This document shows, piece after piece, positions 1 to 5,887 of a stretch of DNA of 7,548 nt. Location: contig DVLN01000097.1 of NCBI GenBank assembly GCA_018715465.1, positions 1-7,548 on the forward strand, given 5' to 3'. Origin of the DNA: Candidatus Faecivivens stercorigallinarum (GTDB lineage: Bacteria > Bacillota > Clostridia > Oscillospirales > Ruminococcaceae). The notes beneath the pieces are model-generated. The model did no database searches. It was not told the DNA's origin and worked only from the letters and a program-made list of their open reading frames with translations. Made by a program: the position numbers and the translations under genes. Each line of letters begins with the position of its first letter. Position 1 is the first letter of the stretch.

Positions 1-17
1 TCAATAAAAAATTTCAT
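1..17 (-). CDS. Start of a probable transaldolase / fructose-6-phosphate aldolase-like gene (cut by window edge)
   Basis: Only the first six codons are inside the window: ATG at 17-15, then Lys-Phe-Phe-Ile and an Asp/Glu codon cut off at base 1. A strong AAGGAG ribosome-binding site (26-31, minus strand) lies 8 nt upstream, and the gap to the kinase stop is only 22 nt, so this is a real next gene of the operon. MKFFID is the characteristic N-terminus of the short (about 215-residue) transaldolase/TalC/FSA family, in which the Asp sits at the end of the first beta strand of the barrel. Such an enzyme would transfer or release a dihydroxyacetone unit and would fit with the transketolase pair next door. 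The identity rests on five residues and on context, so it is an inference; other proteins can also start MKFF. Confidence 0.6.
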
Positions 18-25
18 GATGACGA

Positions 26-31
26 CTCCTT
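26..31 (-). promoter_or_regulatory. Ribosome-binding site of the edge gene
   Basis: AAGGAG on the minus strand, 8 nt from the ATG at 17. It supports a real coding start at the very edge of the window and translation as part of the same operon as the kinase. Confidence 0.75.
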
Positions 32-39
32 AAACTGAT

Positions 40-1497
40 TTATCTCGTCAAAACGCTCTTGACTGCCTGTTTCCAACCGTCATACCGTTTCTGCCGGACA
101 GCGTCCTCCATCGACGCGGTATAACGGGTCCGCTCTTCTTTCTCATAAACCGACTGATCCCAGACCCCCAGTGCAAAACCGGCTGCGTATGCCGCACCGA
201 TCCCGGACAGCTCCTCATTGTGCGGAACCGCAACCGGAATCGACAGCATATCCGACTGAAACTGCATTAGATAACGGTCTTTGGTTGGACCGCCGTCCAC
301 CCGCAGTTCAGTGACCGGCATGCCGGACTCCTGCTGCATCAGCAGCACCAGATCGGTGATCTGATAAGCGATGCACTCTTCGGCCGCCTTGACAATCTCC
401 GCTTTGCCGGTACTGCGGGTCATCCCACAGATGCAAGCCTTCGCTTCGCTGTCCCAATAGGGTGCGCCCAACCCGGAAAAGGCGGGAACAAGATAGGTGG
501 TGTCCTCCGGGTTAGCCTGTGCGGCCAGCTCGCCTGACTCTCGGGAGGCGGTCAGCAGTTTGACATCGTCAACCAGCCATTTGATGACCGAACCGGTATA
601 GTTGATGTTGCCTTCCAGCACATAGTTGACCTTGCCGCCCATGCACCATGCCAGTGAAGTGACGATACCGGCATCCGAAAAGATCGGCTTATCGCCTGTA
701 TTCATCATAACCGACGAACCGGTTCCAAAGGTTGCCTTGATCATACCGGGAGTCAGACAGCCCTGTCCGAACAGTGCGCCGTGACTGTCGCCAAGCACAC
801 CATGAATCGGAATCTTTTTGGGGAGGTATCCGTCCAGATCGGTATAACCATACAGTCCATCCGAATCGGTAACTGTGGGAAGTGTATCCGGGTTTACTCC
901 AAACAGTTTGCAGATATCCGCATCCCAGGACAGGGTTCGGATATTGAAAAGCTGGGTACGGGAAGCGTTCGAGTAATCACATCTGAACTCCGCTCCCCCA
1001 GTCATTTTAAAGACCAGCCAGGAATCAATTGTTCCGCAGCAGAGCTTCTTCCCGCTCAAATCCCCCGCATTTTGCAGTACCCACGCGATCTTTGCCGCCG
1101 AAAAATAAGGCGATAAACGCAATCCGGTACGTTCACGGATCATCTCGGCATATTCAGAAAGTCCTTCGCAGATCTTTGCACCGCGGGCACACTGCCAGAC
1201 AATCGCATCATAGACCGGCAGGCCGCTTTCTCTATCCCAGACCAAGGCAGTTTCCCGCTGGTTGCTGATGCCAATGCCGACAATCTCTCCACGATCAATC
1301 CCTGTCTTTTCGACGACGGCGCGGACGACTCCTTTGGTATTCTCCCAAATCTCCATCGGGTCATGTGCGACCCAGCCGTTTTCCGAGATCTTCTGGGTAT
1401 GCGGAAGGTCGCTCCGCCCGATCAGGCGGGCGGATTCATCAAACAGCAACGCCTTGGTTCCCGATGTACTCTGGTCAATGGCAAGAATGTATTTCAT
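40..1497 (-). CDS. FGGY-family carbohydrate kinase, glycerol-kinase-like
   Basis: ATP-dependent cytoplasmic sugar or polyol kinase of 485 residues, normal for the family (about 500). Numbered from the start chosen here: phosphate-binding loop DQSTSGT (8-14), NQRE (79-82), WQCAR (101-105), PYFSA (130-134), catalytic-Asp segment GDSHGALFG (236-244), FGTGSS (257-262), FSGLGAPYW (340-348) and DGG (401-403). The overall pattern is closest to GlpK. Most glycerol-contact positions of E. coli GlpK are kept (Arg81, Glu82, Trp101, Tyr131, catalytic Asp237), but the Gln after the catalytic Asp is Ser238 and the GGKGGTR fructose-bisphosphate loop is absent. The substrate is therefore uncertain: glycerol, dihydroxyacetone, or a ketose made by the adjacent isomerase. 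Start: the first ATG (1509) lies directly against the GGAAAGG, too close, and the next in-frame ATG (1497) begins MKYILAIDQ as in GlpK. The gene follows tktC by 9-21 nt. Confidence 0.9.
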   Translation of the reverse strand: MKYILAIDQSTSGTKALLFDESARLIGRSDLPHTQKISENGWVAHDPMEIWENTKGVVRAVVEKTGIDRGEIVGIGISNQRETALVWDRESGLPVYDAIVWQCARGAKICEGLSEYAEMIRERTGLRLSPYFSAAKIAWVLQNAGDLSGKKLCCGTIDSWLVFKMTGGAEFRCDYSNASRTQLFNIRTLSWDADICKLFGVNPDTLPTVTDSDGLYGYTDLDGYLPKKIPIHGVLGDSHGALFGQGCLTPGMIKATFGTGSSVMMNTGDKPIFSDAGIVTSLAWCMGGKVNYVLEGNINYTGSVIKWLVDDVKLLTASRESGELAAQANPEDTTYLVPAFSGLGAPYWDSEAKACICGMTRSTGKAEIVKAAEECIAYQITDLVLLMQQESGMPVTELRVDGGPTKDRYLMQFQSDMLSIPVAVPHNEELSGIGAAYAAGFALGVWDQSVYEKEERTRYTASMEDAVRQKRYDGWKQAVKSVLTR

Positions 1498-1509
1498 CGC
1501 GGAATCCAT

Positions 1510-1516
1510 CCTTTCC
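1510..1516 (-). promoter_or_regulatory. Ribosome-binding site deciding the kinase start
   Basis: GGAAAGG on the minus strand abuts the ATG at 1509 with no spacer but sits about 12 nt from the in-frame ATG at 1497 (the overlapping GGATGG leaves 8 nt). This favours 1497, although the spacing is not ideal for either start. Confidence 0.5.
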
Positions 1517-1518
1517 GA

Positions 1519-2451
1519 TCAGCCCAGCAGCTGCTTTGCCGCCGCGACAATACCGTCGCAGTTGAGATGATAATAATCAAAAACTTCACGGGAAGTGCCA
1601 GTGACGACCGGTGCGTCAGGAAGCCCCATGCAGACAACCTTACGGGGGGTATTCGCGGCGATCACCTGGCAGACCATCGAGCCCAGACCACCGATGGTGG
1701 TATGCTCTTCAATAACGATGACAGCTTTAGCTGCATTGGCAGCTTTGATGACTGCCTCAGTATCCAGCGGTTTTACGCAGTACATATCCAGTACTCCGGT
1801 CGAAATTCCCTCTGCGTTGAGGACTTCTGCCGCTTTGACAGCCGCGTCGACCATCTCGCCGCAGGCAATGATTGCAATATCGCTGCCCTCTCCGAGAACC
1901 GTCGCTTTGTCCATCTCAAACGGGCAGTTATCTTCGGTATAAACATCCGGTACAGCGTTGCGGCCGACACGGATATATGCAGGTTCATTGTCCTGATAGA
2001 GTGCTTCCATCAGTTTTCTGGTCTGGAAGCGGTCGGACGGCAGATAAACACGCATGCCGGGGATAGAAGCCATATCCGCAATATCTGTTGCCGAATGATG
2101 GGTCATTCCCAGCGCGCCATAAGATACGCCGCCCGAAATGCCGATCAGCTTGACATTGGTATGAGAATAGGCACAGTCAACCTTGACCTGTTCCATGCTT
2201 CGGGTGGAAAGAAAGCATGCGGGCGATGCAGCATAGGCTTTCTTTCCGCATTTTGCAAGTCCGGCTGCGATCGAAACAAGGCTCTGTTCAGCGATGCCGA
2301 CTTCGACAAACTGTTCGGTATAGGTATCGGCAAACGGTGCCAGCGAAGCACTGCCGCGGGAGTCGGAACAGAGAACGACAACGTCTTTGTCCTCTTTTGC
2401 TTTTTCCATCAGGACTTCACAGATTACCTGTTTATTCGCAATTTTATTCAT
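1519..2451 (-). CDS. Transketolase, C-terminal subunit (pyrimidine-binding and C-terminal domains)
   Basis: 310 residues, the usual length of the separate C-terminal half of a split transketolase. It pairs with the protein encoded just upstream to form the thiamine-diphosphate enzyme that moves two-carbon ketol units between sugars (or sugar phosphates) in the cytoplasm. The pyrimidine-binding domain spans about residues 5-165 and carries VGIAEQ (51-56), whose Glu55 is the conserved activator of the cofactor pyrimidine ring, GMTHHS (115-120) and a closing RVGR (161-164). The C-terminal domain follows, with IEEHTTIGGLGS (247-258), typical of transketolase/DXS relatives. The ATG lies inside the end of the tktN gene (8-bp overlap, ATGAATAA) behind a strong AAAAGGAGG 9 nt upstream, so both halves are translated together in equal amounts. 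No key residue is missing. Family assignment is firm; the preferred substrates are not known. Confidence 0.95.
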   Translation of the reverse strand: MNKIANKQVICEVLMEKAKEDKDVVVLCSDSRGSASLAPFADTYTEQFVEVGIAEQSLVSIAAGLAKCGKKAYAASPACFLSTRSMEQVKVDCAYSHTNVKLIGISGGVSYGALGMTHHSATDIADMASIPGMRVYLPSDRFQTRKLMEALYQDNEPAYIRVGRNAVPDVYTEDNCPFEMDKATVLGEGSDIAIIACGEMVDAAVKAAEVLNAEGISTGVLDMYCVKPLDTEAVIKAANAAKAVIVIEEHTTIGGLGSMVCQVIAANTPRKVVCMGLPDAPVVTGTSREVFDYYHLNCDGIVAAAKQLLG

Positions 2452-3265
2452 TTGCGGCGGCCTCCTTTTCTTTCAGCTCTGCCATACCCTGCTGATACTC
2501 TTCTTCGGTCGGAACCCGATGATGCCAGCCAGCCTTGTTTTCCATAAAGGATACACCGCAGCCCTTGGTGGTATTGGCAACGATTAGCGTGGGTTTACCC
2601 TTGACGGTCTTTGCTTCTTCAAATGCTGCGTCCAGTGCGTCGACATCGTTGCCGTCGACCGAGATTACATGCCAGCCAAAGGTTGCCCAGCGTTCTTCCT
2701 GGCTTTCCTGATTCATGACATATTCGGTCGTACCGGAGATCTGAAGACGGTTGCGGTCGATAACTGCGCAGAGGTTGTCCAACTTATAATGTCCGCCGGC
2801 CATCGCGCCTTCCCAGACACTGCCTTCTGCCAATTCGCCGTCACCCATCACGACGTAAACCCGGTAATCCCGCTTGTCCATTTTTCCTGCAATCGCCATA
2901 CCAACTGCAACTGAAAGACCATGTCCGAGTGAACCGGAATTCATTTCAATGCCGTTTACTTTATTATTGGGATGGCCAATATATTTGGAAAGATACTGAG
3001 ACACCGTCAGAAGATCTTCCCGCGGGAAAAATCCCTTCTGGCAAAGGACTGCATAAAGAGCTTCGACCGAGTGGCCCTTGGAAAGTACAAAGCGGTCATG
3101 ATCAGGGTCATGGAAGTTTTCGGGGGTAACATTCATCTGCTTGTTGTACAAAACGTTCAGGATATCGGTCACACTGAAGTCGCCGCCGATATGTCCGGTC
3201 TTCGCCCGATAGACGATGTCCAGAATATCCTGACGCAGCCGATAGGAATTCGCTTTCAGATTCAT
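2444..3265 (-). CDS. Transketolase, N-terminal subunit (thiamine-diphosphate-binding domain)
   Basis: 273 residues, the usual size of a stand-alone transketolase N-terminal half. It binds the diphosphate and metal of thiamine diphosphate and completes the active site with the C-terminal subunit encoded next. Visible motifs are TGHIGG (23-28, with the conserved His), LSKGHS (61-66), SGSLGHGLS (110-118), the cofactor signature starting GDGELAEG (141-148) and ending near DRNRLQ (170-175), then NTTKGCGVSFME (231-242) and WHHRVPT (247-253). ATG 3265 is preceded by AAAGGA with a 9-nt spacer, and the protein begins just before the first helix normally seen in the family. It starts 33 nt after the isomerase stop and overlaps tktC by 8 nt. 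Split transketolases are common in Firmicutes sugar operons, often in addition to a full-length housekeeping enzyme, so this pair is probably a dedicated, inducible version. Confidence 0.95.
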   Translation of the reverse strand: MNLKANSYRLRQDILDIVYRAKTGHIGGDFSVTDILNVLYNKQMNVTPENFHDPDHDRFVLSKGHSVEALYAVLCQKGFFPREDLLTVSQYLSKYIGHPNNKVNGIEMNSGSLGHGLSVAVGMAIAGKMDKRDYRVYVVMGDGELAEGSVWEGAMAGGHYKLDNLCAVIDRNRLQISGTTEYVMNQESQEERWATFGWHVISVDGNDVDALDAAFEEAKTVKGKPTLIVANTTKGCGVSFMENKAGWHHRVPTEEEYQQGMAELKEKEAAANE

Positions 3266-3298
3266 ATTGACATTTCCTTTCTTGCTCGTCTCAGCTGT

Positions 3299-4705
3299 TT
3301 ATTCGCCGCGCAGATAAGCACTGATTTCCTCATCATTGTCATCATACAGATCCGGTTTGATACCGATGTATTTACATGCTCCATACAGCCGTGCGACAAC
3401 ATCGCCATGGATACCTGCACAGTGGTGGATGTACGGACCTTCTACGATCTTTGCTTCCAATTTCTTCCAGTTCTTGACCTCAACCCAGAGGTAGGTTCCC
3501 TTGGTATAAGGGCCGTCAATTCCCTTCGCGGTGCCCAGCAGCAGGCTATACTCTCCATTGTCTCCATCAAAACGGCAGAGGGTGACTTCACCGTGCTTAC
3601 ATTCAGCTGCAACAGCACCCGGATGGTCAAATGCCAGCGGGTAGGTCAGCTGGGGTTTCTCTTTGGCCAGAGACAGCGGCCAGGGGCCGCAGTGCTGGAG
3701 CAGCTCTGCATTGTCGTTGGTGGGATGGCGAACCGTCCAGTCGGCAAAGAAAACAGGATGCTCGTCCATGCCGGCAGCCTGTACCAGCAGCGAGGTAATG
3801 GCGCCGTGTACGTCGGTCTCACATACAACCGGGAAGCCTTCATCAAACAGCAGCGAGTTTGCACAGCAGGGCATGACACCCAGTTCATCCTGGAGCGCAT
3901 TCCAGCACTGGATGACCGCCGCGTTGCAGCCATACTTTTTCGCCATCGTTTCAATTGCGACCTTCATTGCCGCTACATTATAAAGCTCCTGTTCGGTGAC
4001 GCGAATATCCATCTTCATCCGCATATAGGCAACACATGCTTCAACCAGTGTCTTTTCCTCTTTAGCCTTATTTACATTCTGTACAAGCTCGGTCATCGGA
4101 ACAGGCGCCAGCTGGATGTTGAATTTCTCCAACAGCTCCCCTTCGTTGCACATTGTGCTCCAGAAGTCAAACGGACGGGTGGAAATCTGCAAAATACGGG
4201 TGTGACGGAAAGTACGTACAATGTTGCAGACCGCCAGGAAGTCTTTGACGCCGCGTTCAAATTCCGGGTCAGTCAGATTGCAGTTGGTCATGTAAGTAAA
4301 CGGAATGCGGAAACGGCGCAGAACTTTACCGGTTGCAAACAGTCCGCACTGGGAATCCCGCAGCCGGACACCATTTTCATCCGGGCACTCATCTCTTGGA
4401 CCCCACAGCAGGACCGGCAGTCCCATCTCTTTCGCCAGCCGGGCGACTTCATACTCGGTACCAAAGTTGCCGTGCGGGAAAAAGAGCCCGTCCACCTTTT
4501 CCGCTTTGAATTTGGCTGCGATCGCGGGCAGATCGTTGTCGTCATACAGCAAGCCTTCCTTGTTGATATCGGTGATGTCGACAAACTCGACACCCAGTTC
4601 TTCCAACCGTTTTGCGGTCAGGTTGCGGTACTCGATTGCTGCGGGCGCAGAGAAGATACTGCGGCGGGTAGGAGCAAAACCAAGTTTGATTTTTGCGGGG
4701 GTCAT
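3299..4705 (-). CDS. L-fucose/L-arabinose isomerase-family protein (putative aldose-ketose isomerase)
   Basis: A probable metal-dependent cytoplasmic isomerase converting an aldose to the ketose used by the following genes. Numbering is from the upstream ATG at 4711. The N-terminal half has the Rossmann-like segments of the family, including GFAPTRRSIFSAP (11-23), LFFPHGNFGTEYEVARL (76-92) and LLWGPRDE (101-108). The C-terminal half carries IQCWNALQ (267-274), CETDVHGA (297-304), HCGPWP (340-345) and IHHCAGIHGD (428-437); the acidic and His residues in these are the likely metal and catalytic ligands. At 468-470 residues it is shorter than classical E. coli FucI (about 590) or AraA (about 500), placing it in the broad, poorly characterised family rather than with either named enzyme. 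Start: AAAGGA (4714-4719) is 8 nt from the ATG at 4705 but only 2 nt from the ATG at 4711, so 4705 is preferred. Substrate unknown; pentose, fucose-like or sulfonated sugars are all possible. Confidence 0.85.
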   Translation of the reverse strand: MTPAKIKLGFAPTRRSIFSAPAAIEYRNLTAKRLEELGVEFVDITDINKEGLLYDDNDLPAIAAKFKAEKVDGLFFPHGNFGTEYEVARLAKEMGLPVLLWGPRDECPDENGVRLRDSQCGLFATGKVLRRFRIPFTYMTNCNLTDPEFERGVKDFLAVCNIVRTFRHTRILQISTRPFDFWSTMCNEGELLEKFNIQLAPVPMTELVQNVNKAKEEKTLVEACVAYMRMKMDIRVTEQELYNVAAMKVAIETMAKKYGCNAAVIQCWNALQDELGVMPCCANSLLFDEGFPVVCETDVHGAITSLLVQAAGMDEHPVFFADWTVRHPTNDNAELLQHCGPWPLSLAKEKPQLTYPLAFDHPGAVAAECKHGEVTLCRFDGDNGEYSLLLGTAKGIDGPYTKGTYLWVEVKNWKKLEAKIVEGPYIHHCAGIHGDVVARLYGACKYIGIKPDLYDDNDEEISAYLRGE

Positions 4706-4713
4706 AGCCATCT

Positions 4714-4719
4714 TCCTTT
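4714..4719 (-). promoter_or_regulatory. Ribosome-binding site deciding the isomerase start
   Basis: AAAGGA on the minus strand, 8 nt before the ATG at 4705 and only 2 nt before the in-frame ATG at 4711. The spacing makes MTPAKIK the likely true N-terminus rather than MAMTPAKIK. Confidence 0.7.
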
Positions 4720-4730
4720 CATGTCATGTC

Positions 4731-4758
4731 AGTTTTCTGCAAGTCATATTTGCGTCAA
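4731..4758 (-). promoter_or_regulatory. Weak candidate promoter for the catabolic genes
   Basis: The 57-bp gap between the LacI stop and the isomerase start contains a good -35 hexamer, TTGACG (4753-4758). The hexamer 16 bp further on (AAAACT, 4731-4736) matches a -10 box at only three positions. It may be an activator-dependent promoter, or there may be none, with the catabolic genes read from the lacI promoter. No clear operator palindrome is seen in this gap. Confidence 0.25.
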
Positions 4759-4762
4759 CCGG

Positions 4763-5767
4763 TCAGGTACGGAATTGTACACTGTCCCGTTCAATAAACT
4801 CCGTACAGATCTGGGATTTGGTGACGAACTGATCGCCATGACGGATCAGTTCAATCAGCCGCCGGACTGCTGTCCGGCCCATCTCCTGTTTGAATACCCG
4901 GATGGTCGTCAGGCCAGGCGTTGTTATGCTGCAAAACGGCAGATCGTCAAACCCGATCAGCGAAACATCCTCCGGGACTTTCAGCCCGTGATCCTGCATC
5001 GCTTTCATCGCACCAAGTGCGATGATATCGTTGTCTGCGACCAGCGCGGTCGGTAGCTTCAACCCATCTTCCAGCATCCGGTTCATTGCGGTACGAGCTC
5101 CGTCCATCGTCGGCGGCAACGAGATAATCCCGTTTTCAGGGATCTCTAGTCCGTGTGTCTTGAGTGCACGCTGGTAGCCTTCCTGACGATAGAAGAAGTT
5201 TTTGATGGTAATTTCACTTTTGAGATATCCGATCTCCCGATGCCCATGCTGAATCAGATATTCAGTCGCCGAACAGGTCGAATCGGTATTGCTGATCAGA
5301 ACCGAATTGAACTGAGTCTGTTCCAGCCAGTTATCAAGTACCACGACCGGTGCAAGCGCTTCTTTGAACCTGGCTGCTTCGCTTTCGGACAGTTCGGTCG
5401 CCAGAAGCAGTATTCCACTGGTCGGATCGGTCAAAATCTGCTGCAATCGTTCTTCATAATCTGGTGCGCTCCGGTTCAGATTGCAGATTACCGTCTCAAA
5501 TTCTCCAATCCGGCTCTCAAGCTCGACTCCTTCAATCAGCGCAGAGAAAAATGGCGTATCAGAAACGACCTGTCCGCTATCTTTATAGATCACGAACCGG
5601 ATACTGTGGATATTTGCACCTTCGGACAGATAGCCGCACTGGCGGGCAGCCTCCAGAATCTTTTCGGCTGTCTCACGATTGACGCCTTTTTTATTGTTCA
5701 GTGCGTTGGATACAGTGGCCGGCGAAAATCCGGTCATTTCACTAATCTGTCGAATACTCGGTTTCAA
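4763..5767 (-). CDS. LacI/GalR-family transcriptional regulator (TTG start)
   Basis: A sugar-responsive DNA-binding regulator of 334 residues, typical for the family. Residues 1-48 form the LacI helix-turn-helix and hinge: KPSIRQISEMTGFSPATVSNALN, followed by TAEKILEAARQCGYL. The remainder is a periplasmic-binding-protein-like effector domain, with the dimerisation/effector signature ALVADNDIIALGAMKAMQ at about 241-258 and VPEDVSLIGFDDLPFCSITTPGLTTI at about 264-289. Start: an in-frame ATG at 5797 overlaps the -10 box of the promoter and has no ribosome-binding site, whereas TTG at 5767 follows a perfect AAGGAGG with an 8-nt spacer and gives the canonical KPSI N-terminus. The isomerase gene begins 57 nt downstream in the same direction, so it probably represses this operon and itself. 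The inducer is unknown. Confidence 0.93.
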   Translation of the reverse strand: MKPSIRQISEMTGFSPATVSNALNNKKGVNRETAEKILEAARQCGYLSEGANIHSIRFVIYKDSGQVVSDTPFFSALIEGVELESRIGEFETVICNLNRSAPDYEERLQQILTDPTSGILLLATELSESEAARFKEALAPVVVLDNWLEQTQFNSVLISNTDSTCSATEYLIQHGHREIGYLKSEITIKNFFYRQEGYQRALKTHGLEIPENGIISLPPTMDGARTAMNRMLEDGLKLPTALVADNDIIALGAMKAMQDHGLKVPEDVSLIGFDDLPFCSITTPGLTTIRVFKQEMGRTAVRRLIELIRHGDQFVTKSQICTEFIERDSVQFRT

Positions 5768-5775
5768 AGCCGATT

Positions 5776-5782
5776 CCTCCTT
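5776..5782 (-). promoter_or_regulatory. Ribosome-binding site fixing the TTG start of the LacI gene
   Basis: AAGGAGG on the minus strand, a perfect anti-Shine-Dalgarno complement, 8 nt before TTG 5767. It lies downstream of the longer reading frame's ATG (5797), and so rules that ATG out as the main start. Confidence 0.9.
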
Positions 5783-5795
5783 CAACTGTACTATC

Positions 5796-5824
5796 ATTAT
5801 AATCCAGTCTTAAAAATTTTGCAA
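5796..5824 (-). promoter_or_regulatory. Sigma-A type promoter for lacI and probably the whole operon
   Basis: -35 TTGCAA (5819-5824), a 17-bp spacer, and a perfect -10 TATAAT (5796-5801). The predicted transcript start near 5789 leaves a short leader of about 20 nt holding the AAGGAGG. AT-rich tracts directly upstream could act as an UP element. This is the best promoter in the window, and with no strong terminator downstream it could serve lacI, the isomerase, transketolase, kinase and the edge gene. Confidence 0.8.
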
Positions 5825-5835
5825 GTGTTTTGTGT

Positions 5836-5867
5836 AAATTTTAATATAAATTTTTATATTAAAATTT
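5836..5867. repeat. Perfect AT-only inverted repeat (15-bp arms, 2-bp spacer)
   Basis: AAATTTTAATATAAA (5836-5850) and its exact reverse complement (5853-5867) are separated by TT. They lie within 38 bp (5835-5872) that contain no G or C. The repeat spans about -47 to -78 relative to the inferred lacI transcript start, where an UP element or regulator site would be. It is also 21 bp past the stop of the response-regulator gene, so a role as a 3'-end hairpin is possible, but an all-AU stem without a GC core is a poor intrinsic terminator. Confidence 0.75.
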
Positions 5868-5887
5868 TATATGTTTCTGCCAGCATA

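Noticed and set aside
1363..2547. A 394-codon plus-strand open frame antisense to the kinase start and transketolase C-terminal subunit
   Set aside because: No recognisable domain, no good ribosome-binding site, and the opposite strand carries a fully conserved transketolase subunit.
4721..4758. LacI operator or catabolite-responsive element in the gap before the isomerase
   Set aside because: TTGCGTCAA is only an imperfect short dyad and the CATGACATG repeat is a short direct repeat. Neither matches a LacI-type palindrome with a central CG or a cre consensus well enough.
2972..5056. A 694-codon open frame on the plus strand, antisense to transketolase N, the isomerase and the end of lacI
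   Set aside because: It runs across three well-supported opposite-strand genes and their gaps, has no recognisable domain and is rich in Cys, His and Arg as antisense shadows are. It is a by-product of codon bias in the real genes.
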